In this document: piece by piece, positions 12,114 to 24,138 of the stretch
How positions within the stretch are numbered: position 1 is the first letter of the stretch
Layout of the letters: every line of letters begins with the position of its first letter
Origin: Glebionis coronaria
Lineage: Eukaryota; Streptophyta; Magnoliopsida; Asterales; Asteraceae
DNA: 64,000 nucleotides
Reading direction: 5' to 3'
NCBI GenBank assembly: GCA_025667525.1
Contig: CM046879.1
Span: 359,928,639-359,992,638, forward strand
Made by a program: the position numbers and the translations under genes
The notes under the pieces: generated by a model
Database searches by the model: none
Seen by the model: the letters and a program-made list of their open reading frames with translations, nothing else
What the model was told of the DNA's origin: nothing

Positions 12114-12578
12114 ATGTACATGTTGAAGCATGAAGCTTTTCCGTGCAGGTGTGGACATGGAGATGTAGTTCTTCGAGAATCGTGGACAACTGAAAACTTT
12201 GGTAGACTGTACTATGCTTGTCCACGTTCACGGGTTCAACCTCCAGTTTCATATGGATGCAAATTTTTTTTGTGGAAAGACGAACGCGTCCAACTACTAA
12301 TCAATTCTCTTGGAGGTTCAATGAGCTTTTCTCCTCCAAGCTCTTCTTCAAGACCTTCAACGAGCTTTTCGACTCCAAGCTCTTCTCCCAGACCTTCAAC
12401 GATTCCAGTTTCTTCTCCAAGCTCTTCAGCGTGTGCAAACTGTGTGCGCTTGAATGGAATGATAATGGTACTTGAGCGTACGATAGAGTTGTACCGCAAC
12501 TCCGATAAGCACACATTAGATTCAGCTGCACTACTTCACGACCTTTACGATGACATGGGGATCCTTAGTTTGAACTAG
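12114..12578 (+). CDS. Small GRF-type zinc-finger protein
   Basis: A 154-residue protein. Residues about 10-58 fit the GRF zinc finger: C-R-C-G-H-G, then N-F-G-R-L-Y-Y-A-C-P, then Y-G-C-K-F-F-L-W-K-D-E. The family pattern is CxC, a GR(F/Y)xxC and a CxFFxW, and it binds single-stranded nucleic acid in characterised proteins. Residues about 68-105 are Ser/Pro-rich and imperfectly repeated (FSPPSSSSRPST, FSTPSSSPRPST), and the C-terminal third is a predicted amphipathic helix. The first ATG is used; a second lies two codons on. A short coiled-coil gene converges on it from the right. Small GRF proteins are common in plant genomes, often near transposons. No introns or damage are visible, so it may be expressed, but its role here is unknown. 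Confidence 0.65.
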   Translation: MYMLKHEAFPCRCGHGDVVLRESWTTENFGRLYYACPRSRVQPPVSYGCKFFLWKDERVQLLINSLGGSMSFSPPSSSSRPSTSFSTPSSSPRPSTIPVSSPSSSACANCVRLNGMIMVLERTIELYRNSDKHTLDSAALLHDLYDDMGILSLN

Positions 12579-13098
12579 TTTGTGATGTGGTTTTTTCCGT
12601 GTTTACGAGTCTAATATCATTGTAATATCAATGTTTAATTAAGCGCGTGTTTAAGTGTCCGTGACGAATAAAATTATGTTTTGGAGTGTTTGGTTCTGTG
12701 AGTAATTAGTTTTCTAGCTTGAATCATTATGAGAATTTAGTTTGTTTGAGTCACAAATTTTATTTTAAGTCTGTTGTGTTAGGTTTTGCAGTCAAAAGTT
12801 CAGTCAAAAGCATTTTACTTCAATCAAAAGCATTTTACTTAAATCAAATTTTGCTCAAACTCATAAATAAAGGAGCATTTTTTATTCATACAAACATACA
12901 AGTACATTTCAAACACAAAAACCATAAAAGATGCAGAAGCATCATTATACACAACAACATTTGTTAGTATGGTTCTTATTCTATAAGAACAACAATTATT
13001 AATTAGATTAAAAGAGACATAGTCTTAACGAATTCCTTCATTAAACTTTGCTCAAACTCATAAATAAAGGCTCCTTCTAAGCATTTACGAATGCTTAT
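12579..13098. other. Intergenic region between the two convergent small genes
   Basis: Contains a 24-bp direct repeat (12850-12873 and 13047-13070) that includes an AATAAA polyadenylation-like signal, plus a local repeat of CAAAAGCATTTTACTT (about 12803-12840). The repeats suggest slippage or a shared 3' end rather than a gene. Confidence 0.55.
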
Positions 13099-13449
13099 TT
13101 ATTTATCCTTAATTTTCTTAACGAAATCCTGCTTCTCAGTCATTCTTGCTACTGTATCTTTAATTAAACCTTCCAACCGACTTGAGATTTTCTTATCCTT
13201 CTTTTGAGTATCTTTCAATACTTTAGCGCATTTCTTTAAGAGATATATATCTCCAGCACGTTCTAATTCCTGGATAAACTGTTGTCTTTCTTCAACAGCT
13301 TCATCTAAAACCTCATGTAAACGTTCAAGTTTCAGACCAAAACGTTTGTCCGCTTCGGCAGATTGTTCAAAATATGCAACCATTCGATCAGTCCAATTAT
13401 CTGAACCAGCAACTTCTTTTAATTCTTCTAACCTTCCTAACAAGGCCAT
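13099..13449 (-). CDS. Small coiled-coil protein of unknown function
   Basis: The ATG at 13449 gives 116 residues, beginning MALLGRLEELKEVAGSDNW and ending in a lysine-rich KKIKDK. Apart from a short W-T-D-R-M segment it is almost entirely charged helix with heptad-like Leu/Val/Ile spacing (LKLERLHEVLDEAVEERQQF, LLKKCAKVLKDTQKKDKK), so a coiled coil is likely. An upstream in-frame extension to 13530 exists but looks like translated leader; the ATG at 13449 follows an A-rich stretch, and a possible minus-strand TATA (TATTTAA) lies about 65 bp before it. I recognise no named domain. It faces the GRF gene tail to tail inside the same CACTA element, so the pair may be a captured or accessory module. 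Confidence 0.55.
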   Translation of the reverse strand: MALLGRLEELKEVAGSDNWTDRMVAYFEQSAEADKRFGLKLERLHEVLDEAVEERQQFIQELERAGDIYLLKKCAKVLKDTQKKDKKISSRLEGLIKDTVARMTEKQDFVKKIKDK

Positions 13450-13888
13450 TATTGTTGTTTTTTTTAGTATTGAAAAACTGAGATGGGTGATAATTGGAGG
13501 TAAACTACAAACCATTAAATAGCAAAACAACTACCCAATATCGATGGCACACATACATCTATTATCATCTTCCTGTTCACAATGGGTACATAATGAAAGC
13601 ACTAAAACTAGTACCATCAATAGTGGGATTAATGAAAGCACTAAAACAATGGGTACAGTCATTTGTAGTCTAGTTGGTTTTTCATAGTGGTAACCAGCTT
13701 GATCTTTCTAGATTTATGGTGTAATTGATGAACTTGTTATGTTTTTATAGTTGCTAAGTTGTTTGCACAGCTTTAGTTCTGCTTAGACTTAATTATTTTT
13801 AGCTATTACTGCATTATCTAAATATATACATATATTAATATTTTAAAAGCATTCACACTAAAAGAAAATTTTAAAAATATATTTAATA
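13450..13888. other. Gene-free spacer
   Basis: Only a short direct repeat is visible (TAATGAAAGCACTAAAAC, near 13590 and 13629, each flanked by AATGGGTACA). It changes into AT-rich CACTA subterminal DNA at about 13860. Confidence 0.5.
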
Positions 13889-14371
13889 ATTTAGGGTCGA
13901 AATTTCGACCCTAAATATAAACCGCGAATTTTTTAAATTTTTCGTGAAAATTTTTCGTGTGAAATTATAAATTTTTCATGAAAAATTTTTAAAATTTTAA
14001 ATTTAGGGTCGAAATTTCGACCCTAAAATATTAAATATTAAAAATAATTTTTTTTAAAATTATTTTTAGTTATTAAAAATATATTATATAATACATAAGT
14101 TAAAATTATTTAAAATTTTAAATTTTGGGTCGAAATTTCGACCCTAAAATATTAAATTTAAAAATAATTTTTTTAAATTATTTTTAATTATTAAAAATAT
14201 ATTATATAATAAATAAATTAAATTTATTTAAAAATTTTAATTTAGGGTCGAAATTTCGACCCTAAATTTCGTGGGTCCCACCTGCTTTTTGACCAGCCCT
14301 TTTGGGCCCTTTTGGGTTGAAAAAGTGTGGGCCCCACCTTAATTTAGGGTCGAAAATTTCGATCCTAAATT
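13889..14371. repeat. Five spaced 28-bp palindromes, CACTA subterminal array
   Basis: ATTTAGGGTCGAAA followed by its exact reverse complement forms a perfect 28-bp palindrome at 13889-13916 and 14240-14267, with near-perfect copies at about 14001, 14121 and 14342. Spacing is about 100-120 bp, separated by AT-rich DNA containing TTTAAAATTAT phrases. The array stops 20 bp before the terminal repeat, as expected of transposase-accessory protein sites in CACTA elements. Confidence 0.9.
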
Positions 14372-14388
14372 AGGTCCGACCCTAAACA

Positions 14389-14405
14389 CTGATTTTGTTG
14401 TAGTA
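14389..14405. repeat. Right terminal inverted repeat of the CACTA element
   Basis: Reads CTGATTTTGTTGTAGTA on the plus strand; its complement starts TACTACAACAAAATC, differing from the canonical CACTA start by one base at the very tip, a change likely to weaken cutting. Confidence 0.75.
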
Positions 14406-16478
<2,073 letters not shown>

Positions 16479-16583
16479 TGTTGGGAATTATTTGTTAAGT
16501 GTCAAGTATCGTTAGTATATTCCAAGTATTGTTAGTGTTATGTAAGTACCGTTAGTGTTAACGCGGTACATAGTAAGTACTAC
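16479..16583 (+). mobile_element. Truncated Copia LTR start (same family and site as 32419)
   Basis: Begins TGTTGGGAATTATTTG and carries the AAGTACCG / AAGTACT words seen in the Copia A LTR at 32419-32733, to which it aligns with about three mismatches. It is preceded by the same Gypsy LTR bases (GATGGAGAT) as the other copy, and stops after about 105 bp at a rearrangement junction. Confidence 0.8.
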
Positions 16584-16611
16584 TAAGTGATTATGATTGT
16601 GATATAAAATA
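16584..16611 (+). other. Templated filler DNA at a deletion junction
   Basis: About 28 bp beginning TAAGTGATTATGATTG are an exact copy of sequence about 127 bp downstream (16711-16737) in the RNase H coding region. They lie exactly between the broken Copia LTR and the truncated Gypsy pol, which is the signature of filler copied during end-joining repair. Confidence 0.8.
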
Positions 16612-17047
16612 ACGCACCAAGTGTACGGTATTCACCGATCATAAAAGCCTATAATATATTCTCGATCAAAAGGAATTAAACATGAGGAAACGAAGATGGA
16701 TAGAACTGTTAAGTGATTATGATTGTGATATAAAATATCACCCGGGAAAAGCAAATGTTGTTGCCGATGCATTAAGTAGAAAGGATAGAGAGCCTATCAG
16801 GGTAGGTTCTCTAGTCTTGACTGTGCACAATAATTTGCCTGAGCAAATTAGAAATGCGCAAATAGAAGCCTGTAAGAAAGAAAATTTTGATAATGAAGGG
16901 GTGAAGGAGATCCTTTAGAGCTTAGATCTGATGGAGTGAAATACTTAAGAGGTCGTATGTGGATACCTAAGTTTTGAGGCTTAAGAGATTTAATCATGTT
17001 GGAATCCCATAAATCTAAATATTCCATTTATCATGGATCTGATAAAA
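16612..17047 (+). pseudogene. Gypsy element E pol fragment: RNase H C-terminus and connection to integrase
   Basis: Translates as the end of a chromovirus RNase [12 protein letters not shown], one stop where a Gln is expected, then [20 protein letters not shown] and [20 protein letters not shown]. After about 16915 the frame breaks and only fragments of the linker remain, ending at S-D-K-M, where element F is inserted. Reverse transcriptase and gag of E are absent, removed by the deletion on the left. Non-functional. Confidence 0.88.
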
Positions 17048-19637
17048 TGTGACAACCCAAAACTGAGGTCATTGCTTAATCTTATTTTACGATTATTTTT
17101 GAAATTTTTGGATGAGTTTGAACTATATTTATTTTTGGAGGTTTATGTTTAAACCGATGTTAGAAGGTCTATATTTAATATTTATTAAGTATAAGGAGTA
17201 TTAGCAAGCGTGATGTCGATGGATGCCAAATAATTTGCGTTTTATTGTCGGTTGTTTTATTTTTATTATTTTTGAGGTTTTATTTTGAATGACGTTTTAA
17301 GTCGAGTCGAGAGTCGATATTATTATTTTTGAGGTACGTTTTAAATTTTTAAAATTATCTTTATGAAACCCGAGCCCCGTAAATATTTTTAAAATTATCT
17401 AATAGTTATTTCCCGCTTTTTAGCTAACTATTTACATCTTTAGCCACAACTATTATCAAATTTCAACTTTGGTCCCTACCCTACTATATATAAACCACAA
17501 ACAAACACACACACCACCATTTTTCATTTAAAAATTTCACTATCTCTCTCTTTCTCTCCATTTGCCGAAACCCACCACCATCACCAAAATCCTTACATTT
17601 TCAATTTTATCTTAAGTTTGAGGTTGAATCCAACTAAACCAAGCATAGACCCACTCTTATAATTGCATAAGCATCACATTGGTGTAAGAATTTTACACAT
17701 GCAAGCATATTTTTTTTCTTGATGTTGGTAGGTAGGAGTTATGATCATGCATGGCATTTCCATGATGATCCATGGTGTTTTTTGATAAAAATCTTGTTAG
17801 AAACTTCATTTTGATCTAAAGATTTTTATTTTGATTATTATTTTGATGTTATGGTTGGTTTTTATCAAAAAGTTCATTTTGTGATATTTTTATAGTCATT
17901 TTATAACAGTAAGTAAAGTGTAAAATCCGAATTTTTATGTTTTGAAAATGGCTTAAATTATAGCCTAGGGTTGTAGATAATTTTCTTAGCTTCGATTTGA
18001 TATATGGTAGAGCTTCTAGCTCCAAACGAGCGTAAAGTTATGATGTTTTGAATGATCGTGTACCGGGAGACGAGTATCGGCACTACAAATAGTTGTTGTC
18101 GATATTTGGATCGAATCTCGGGGACTCTAAATGGATGTTTCGAAAAATGTAACCTACTGATAATGAGGTGTTTAGTTTATAGGTTGAGTTTACTTTAAAA
18201 CCCGAGTGTCGGTTTTGTAAACGGAGTCGTTTAAAGAAGTTAAAACGGTTATATGAAAAATTAACGTAAATCTGTCCGGATTTTGTAGTTTGAAAATGAG
18301 TTGGGTAAACTACTTTAAAAGTAATTTCATTTGATAAACTTGTAAGAGGACTTTCTATATATAGTAAGTTAGTTTATCGAGTCGTTTCATAAACAGTTGA
18401 CGAGTTTAAAAGGGGTAAATAAGCTAGTACATGTAGTATGTATCGGCGGACCTTGTAAAAAGTGTAAAATGGTAAAGTAAATGTGTAGTAAAGTATAATG
18501 AAGTTATTTATATCGTTTACTCTCGAGTGTATTGTGGTTTTATGAGTTGAGTTTGATGTTGTTATGTAAGATTTATTTCTCGAGTCATTATTAATGAACG
18601 CGCCTTATTTGATAGGTAGCGGTTCTCGTGTTTGAAAGGCATCCATTATTATCGTCGACGATCATCTCGCTAGATCTCTTATACTAAGGTGAGTCTATAG
18701 CCTCGCTTTCTACTCGTTTTAATGATTTTAATACCCGCGAGGGGGATATATGCTATTTGAAAATAAATGAACACAAGTCATGAGTAATTGTTGGACCCGA
18801 ATGTCGCCTAAAGTTGATTTCATTGTATTGAGTAACTTGTTGCTAAAGACCCTAAATTCATGAGCCGTTAACTATCTTCTGACTTGATGTTGTGAGTCGG
18901 GAATAGCCGCTTATTCTAATGGTAGTACTATTGGGTTGACCACCCTATCTGAGACCAGGGAATTACGTTGAGTAACACGCTAGGAAGGATAATTTTATGT
19001 GAATAAGATTGTGGTATTCTAGCAACTGATACCCTTGAGGGGCAATGGTTTTTATTCTAGTCATGCCGGCATTTGGCGTGGGTGACTATTTGGTTAAGGG
19101 GTTGGTGTCATGAGCTTAAATACAATGTTTAATGTTTATTACTGCCTTGAATATAGATTGTGTGTACAACAATTCTATAAATGATTATGATTGATTTTCT
19201 TCTTGTGTTCAAATGTGATTTGATAAACCTATAGTCTCGCTCAACATTATTGTTGACTCGTTTTATGCATGTATTTCAGGTAATAGGAAGTGATGGAGCA
19301 TGGAGCTTTGCTGTGGAGGTTATGGCTTGGCTTTTGGAAGAATGTTGGTCTAAACTGTTTCTACCTTTTAATGTTGAACAATTTACTTTATGTTGATGTA
19401 CTGTAGTAAACTTGTTGGTTGTTGGTCGAGATCCATGGGGACAAAACGCTTTACTCTGGTGTCGTGTCAGTACAATTTGGGTTGAAATTTATGTTTTAGA
19501 CCTTTTATGAAAATCATGTTTATATTTATGTGTAAACGTCTCTATTTTGAGTCGTTCAATATACCTTGTGTGCTGATGCTTGTGTCTAGCACCCAATTGT
19601 GTATTTCCGCTGCGCAATGTAAATTGGGGGTGTTAGA
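17048..19637 (+). repeat. 5' LTR of element F
   Basis: Pairs with 25753-28393. The largest difference is a stretch of about 45 bp present at 26563-26610 and absent here, with GTTG at both edges, consistent with a small deletion in this copy. The promoter core is at 17484-17494. Confidence 0.93.
17484..17494 (+). promoter_or_regulatory. TATA box of element F
   Basis: CTATATATAAACC is followed about 30 bp on by CACACACACCACCATTTTTC, and is conserved in the 3' LTR at about 26186-26197. Confidence 0.6.
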
Positions 19638-19640
19638 GAT

Positions 19641-19653
19641 TGGTATCTAGAGC
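19641..19653 (+). other. Primer-binding site of element F
   Basis: TGGTATCTAGAGC, three bases after the LTR end, differs from the usual initiator tRNA-Met complement TGGTATCAGAGC by an inserted T. Confidence 0.8.
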
Positions 19654-20047
19654 TGCAAGTTATAGAGAACTGTGTCGATTTTGAAAATTGTCCTAAACTA
19701 TAACTTTGGTGTCGAAAGTATTTATTCTTCAAAAGCACACAACTCCTCTGCAACGCTCCGGTAAGATCACTTTTAGTTTTGTTTTGAATTGTAGATGTAT
19801 CCCTCATAACTGAAATGATTTACCGAGTATTTATTAAGTAAATACTATGATATTTTATTGGAATTATTGAAAGTACGCTGAGTGCTTTTCAGTATCATAT
19901 TTATTTTTTTGCGAGCATTGCATAAACATCATTTGCATTGTGTTGCATAGCATGGATAATGTATGACATTTGTATGAGCATTGCATACTAATTATTATTT
20001 TATTAACAATGACCTTAAGTATCCTTGAACCCTTATAATTGTAGAAA

Positions 20048-20818
20048 ATGGCTGGTTTACCTCGCGAGGATGGATGGATTGATTTGACTAATGTAGTGGG
20101 TGGTGAGGAAGTAGATAACTTTGGTGCTAATGACGATGAGGAGCCTTTTGAGTTTTTAGATGATGAGATTCCACTTACTGCAGTTGGTCAGACAGAGCCT
20201 GAGTTGATACAAGGTAGTTATGTTCCAAGGGTTAATGTTGTGCCACAGACTGTTCCAGATTGTCAGCGACATGTTGTTCGTTCTTCGACTCCGACTTGTG
20301 ATGCTTATATTAGTAGTTTGCCTGGGATTGCATTTGCTAGGGGTGATGTTCCTGTTGAGTCGAGTAGGGCTGCTAGTGCTCGATCTATTCATGATGGTAT
20401 TCCTAAGGTTTATTGTCCAGGTCCTAGGTCTTATGATGATATTTTCTGGTTTCTTAAGAAGTTTGATAGGTCTTTGTTTGAAAGGTATTTTGTTGAGACG
20501 CGTGTGATTAGGAGGTTTGAGCAGAATGAGAAAAAGTTTGACATGTTTGTTGGTAGTGTGAGGAGATCAGAGTTTGTTAGGGAAAGGGAAATAGATGAAG
20601 TTGTTAGATTGAGATCTATGGTGCTGAATTTGAGTGGGCAAGTTGAAAGGTTGCGTAGGGAGCAGGAAAGGAATGCAAGGTTGAGTGCGCGGGGTTTGCC
20701 GGTGAGATCTTTTCCTAGTAGAGGTGTTGTGATTCGTGATGTGCCGAATCAGGTTGAAGCTCAAGTGTTGGTGAAGCCAAGTGAAGGAGGTAGTCGAAAG
20801 GGGAAGGAAAAAGTGTAG
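20048..20818 (+). CDS. Accessory ORF between primer-binding site and gag of element F, function unknown
   Basis: An ATG at 20048 opens a 256-residue frame ending in TAG. The same frame then stays open to 20893, adding an acidic run (E-D-S-D-D-D-D-S-S) and K-K-L-R-G, so the ancestral protein was probably about 281 residues. The first 70 residues are acidic. The middle has an aromatic-rich patch (Y-D-D-I-F-W-F-L-K-K-F and L-F-E-R-Y-F-V-E-T-R). Residues about 175-215 are an Arg/Glu-rich helix with a leucine pattern (LRSMVLNLSGQVERLRREQE), and the tail is basic (SRKGKEKV), resembling a nuclear localisation signal. I recognise no domain. It is distinct from gag, which begins 470 bp downstream. One stop in about 280 codons contrasts with the battered pol beside it. 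Confidence 0.6.
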   Translation: MAGLPREDGWIDLTNVVGGEEVDNFGANDDEEPFEFLDDEIPLTAVGQTEPELIQGSYVPRVNVVPQTVPDCQRHVVRSSTPTCDAYISSLPGIAFARGDVPVESSRAASARSIHDGIPKVYCPGPRSYDDIFWFLKKFDRSLFERYFVETRVIRRFEQNEKKFDMFVGSVRRSEFVREREIDEVVRLRSMVLNLSGQVERLRREQERNARLSARGLPVRSFPSRGVVIRDVPNQVEAQVLVKPSEGGSRKGKEKV

Positions 20819-20893
20819 GAAGATTCTGATGATGATGATAGCAGTCGTGATGACGAGCCGATGTACAAGAAGCTGCGGGGATCTGACGTTTAG

Positions 20894-21287
20894 TTCTTTC
20901 TGTTGTTTTATTCAGCCATGTTGTAATAGAACTTATGTAGACTCGTACTCTAGTTTGTGATGAAACTTAATGACTTTAAGTTGTTGTGATGAAGGATTGT
21001 AGTGACATTACTTGTCACAATTTTGTGGAGATTTTCCAAAGCAATCCAAAATTACCTTCATGACTTATGATTTGTCTTATTAGTTCTTGTGTGAATTGGT
21101 TAATGATTCATTGTGAATTGTGTTGTTGGTGCATGTAGTATCCATGTTACATCTTGATAGAGAAATCCTTCTTCTTATCTTGATATGAATACTTACTTGT
21201 TCTTTTTCTGTTATGGTTCTACAAGAAGGAGTTGGGAGGCATTTTTCTGACTTTACTAAATTATTGTTTGGTTAGTTTCCTGTAAAC
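20894..21287 (+). other. Leader between accessory ORF and gag
   Basis: No coding signal. T-rich tracts and CTTGTCACA-type phrases only. It could hold splice sites for expressing the upstream ORF or gag, but none can be called with confidence. Confidence 0.4.
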
Positions 21288-22683
21288 ATGCCGCCTAAAT
21301 TGACGTCTGCTACTGTTAATACCATGATTGAGCAAGCTATCGCTAGAGCTTTGGAAGCTGAACGTGCTGCGAGGAACCAAGAGGCTGAGAATAGGAATGC
21401 TGCTGGTCAGGTTGGAGGGAATGTTGGAAATCAGGTTGGAGGAAATGTTGATGAACAAGCAAAAGGAAATGCTGCGGGACAAGTTGGAGGTAATGCTGCT
21501 GTTCACCAGGTTCAGAAGGAATGTTCTTATGCTAGTTTCATGAAATGTGGACCTACCCAATTTCGTGGTACTGGTGGTGCATTGGAATTAAGGAGGTGGA
21601 TTGAGAAGATTTAAAGTACTTTTGAAATCAGTGGATGTTTAGAAGCTAGTAAGGTGAAATTTGCTGCAGCTACTTTTCAGGATGATGCATTGAGTTGGTG
21701 GAATAGTCAAGTAGCTACTGTGGGATTGGTTGAGGCGTATGCTAGAACATGGACTGTGACCAAGGGACTGTTGACTGTTAAATTTTGTCCTGAGGAAGAG
21801 TTAGGTCAGTTGGAAGATGAATTAAGGCATTTGGTGCTGAGCAATAATGATATTGTAGCTTATACAAGGAGGTTTTCTGATTTATGTTTGTTGTGTCCTA
21901 ATGCGTTTGCTGATGACCGTAAGAAGATGAAGCAGTATATTAGGGGTTTATCTAGTAATATCAAGGGAGAAACTACTTCGTCGAAACCCAAGTCATTTGA
22001 TGAAGCTGTTCAAATGGCTCATGCTTTAATGGATGTAAAGCTGCAGGAATGAAAGGATAGTATTGCTGAGGGGAATAAGAGAAAGTGGGAAGCTGCACAC
22101 TCAAGCCAAGGGCAGAATCGAGGTGGTTATCGTAATAACAATAACCAAGGATCAAATAGGAATCAGCAATATAATTCGAGAAGGAATGATGGTGTTCGTG
22201 CTGCTACAGGAAATCAAAGTAACAAGGTGAATCTGAAGTGTGGTCGGTCTAATCTGTATCATATTAGAAATTTTCCACCTGTTTGCAACAAGTGTGGGAA
22301 GGCCGAACATAAGATGGCAGATTTTAGAAACAAGGGTGTAGCCACTGGGGCTAATGCTGTTAAGGTAGTTTATTGTTCTGGATGTGGAGGACGTGGACAT
22401 AAGCAAGGGAACTGTCCGAGGGTTGGCATACGACAGGGAGGCAATGTTGCTGCTGTTGCTGCTGGGATTGCTGCTCCAGCCTATGTCGTGGGAAATCCTG
22501 ACAAACCTCAAGGGCCGAACGTAGTCACTAGTACGTTCTTACTTGATGCTTGTTATGCTAGTGTGTTATTTGATTCTGGATCCGATGGAAGTTTAGTAGA
22601 TGTTAGATTCATTCAGCTATTGGATAGAGAACCAGTGAGATTAACAACTAGTTATAATGTGGAGTTAGCTGATGGTAAGTTGT
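21288..22683 (+). pseudogene. Element F gag (capsid and nucleocapsid)
   Basis: Begins MPPKLTSATVNTMIEQAIAR, then a Gly/Asn-rich imperfect repeat (NQVGGN, QVGGN), then the Retrotrans_gag-type core: M-K-C-G-P-T-Q-F-R-G-T-G-G, D-A-L-S-W-W-N-S-Q, Y-T-R-R-F-S-D-L, I-R-G-L. Two zinc-knuckle-like motifs follow: C-N-K-C-G-K-A-E-H with its final Cys lost, and C-S-G-C-G-G-R-G-H-K-Q-G-N-C intact. In-frame stops at 21612 and 22050 fit point mutation (the second matches Trp to stop). The frame runs on into protease until a one-base deletion near 22683. Confidence 0.9.
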
Positions 22684-22970
22684 AAGCACTAGTTCTATAC
22701 TGAAAGGTTGTTCCTTAAAGTTAGGTAAATATGTGTTTAGTATTGATTTGATGCCCATAGAGTTAGGATCTTTTGACGTGATTGTTGGAACGGACTTGTT
22801 AGTTGGTAATGGTGCAGTAATTGTTTGTGGAGAAAGATTAGTTCAGATACCGCTGAGGAATAGGGTATTGACTGTGAAAGGAGATGAATGTACGTCTCGT
22901 TTGAGAGTTGTTTCTTGTTTACTGATGATGGGGTATATAAAAGCAACAGGAGTAGTGCTCTTGCGTTTCG
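22515..22970 (+). pseudogene. Element F aspartic protease
   Basis: The active-site region reads L-F-D-S-G-S-D-G-S-L-V, matching the retroviral-type D-S/T-G triad with an extra Asp where chromoviruses usually have Ala-S/T. The flap and C-terminal strand follow after the frameshift: I-D-L-M-P-I-E-L-G-S-F-D-V-I-V-G. A few codons past R-V-V-S-C-L the sequence jumps almost directly to the start of reverse transcriptase, so the usual linker has been deleted. Confidence 0.82.
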
Positions 22971-24138
22971 TTGTGTGTTGCTCGTGCACCGTATCGTTTA
23001 GCTCCATCTGAGATGAAAGAATTATCTGATCAATTGAAGGAATTGATTGATAAGGGATTTATTAGACCGAGTTCGTCGCCGTGGGGTGCGCCTGTTTTGT
23101 TTGTTAGGAAGAAAGATGGTTCTTTTAGAATGTGTATCGATTATAGAGAGCTTAACAAATTGACTGTCAAGTATCGGTATCCACTGCCGAGGATTGATGA
23201 TTTGTTCGATCAGTTGCAAGGTTCTTGTGTATACTCGAAGATCGATTTGAGGTCTGGGTAACATCAACTGAGAGTTAGGGGAGAAGATATTCCTATAACA
23301 GCCTTCCTTACTCGATATGGACATTTTGAATTTCAAGTGATGCCTTTTGGATTAACAAATGCGCCTGCTGTATTTATGGATTTGATGAATCGTGTATGTA
23401 AGCCGTATTTGGATGAGTTTGTTATCGTATTCATTGATGATATTCTCGTTTATTCCAAGAGTGAAGAGGAACATGAGAAGCATTTGAGAACAATTTTGGA
23501 ATTGTTGAAGAAGGAGAAGCTGTATGCGAAATTTTCTAAGTGTGAATTTTTGTTGAAATCAATGCAATTTTTGGGGCACGTGATTGATAGTGAAGGTGTT
23601 CGTTTGAATCCTGCTAAGATTGAGGCAATTAAGGATTGGTCAGTACCGAAGACGCCGACTGAAGTTCGCCAATTTATTGGTTTGGCTGGGTATTATAGAA
23701 GGTTTATTGAGAAGTTTTCGTTAATTGCAAAGCCATTGACTAAGCTTACGGAAAAGAATCGAGTGTTTGAATGGGGATTGGAAGAGGACTCTGCAATTAG
23801 TATGTTGAAGGATAAGTTGTGTTTTGCGACGATATTGTCTTTGCCGGAAGGATCTGAGAATTTTGTAGTGTACTGTGACGCGTCTCATAAAGGATTTGGA
23901 GCTGTATTGATGCAAAGGGAGAAAGTAATAGCGTATGCATCGAGACAATTAAGGAAGCATGAAGAGAATTACACTACGCATGATTTAGAACTTGGGGCTG
24001 TTATTTTTGCTTTGAAGCTGTGGAGACACTACTTGTATGGAACCAAGTGTGTGGTTTTCACTGATCACAAGAGTTTGCACTATATTTTGGATCAAAAGGA
24101 ATTGAATATGAGGCAAAAAGATGGGTTGAGATGCTGAG
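22971..24138 (+). pseudogene. Element F reverse transcriptase and RNase H
   Basis: RT starts at [10 protein letters not shown] and holds [20 protein letters not shown], the catalytic [15 protein letters not shown] block (family Y/F-x-D-D) and [11 protein letters not shown]. RNase H has [15 protein letters not shown], the [13 protein letters not shown] block, D-L-E-L and V-F-T-D-H-K-S-L, so the acidic residues D, E, D are in place. One TAA interrupts RT at 23259 (a Tyr expected). A one-base loss in an A run near 24118 shifts the frame at the RNase H end. Confidence 0.9.
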
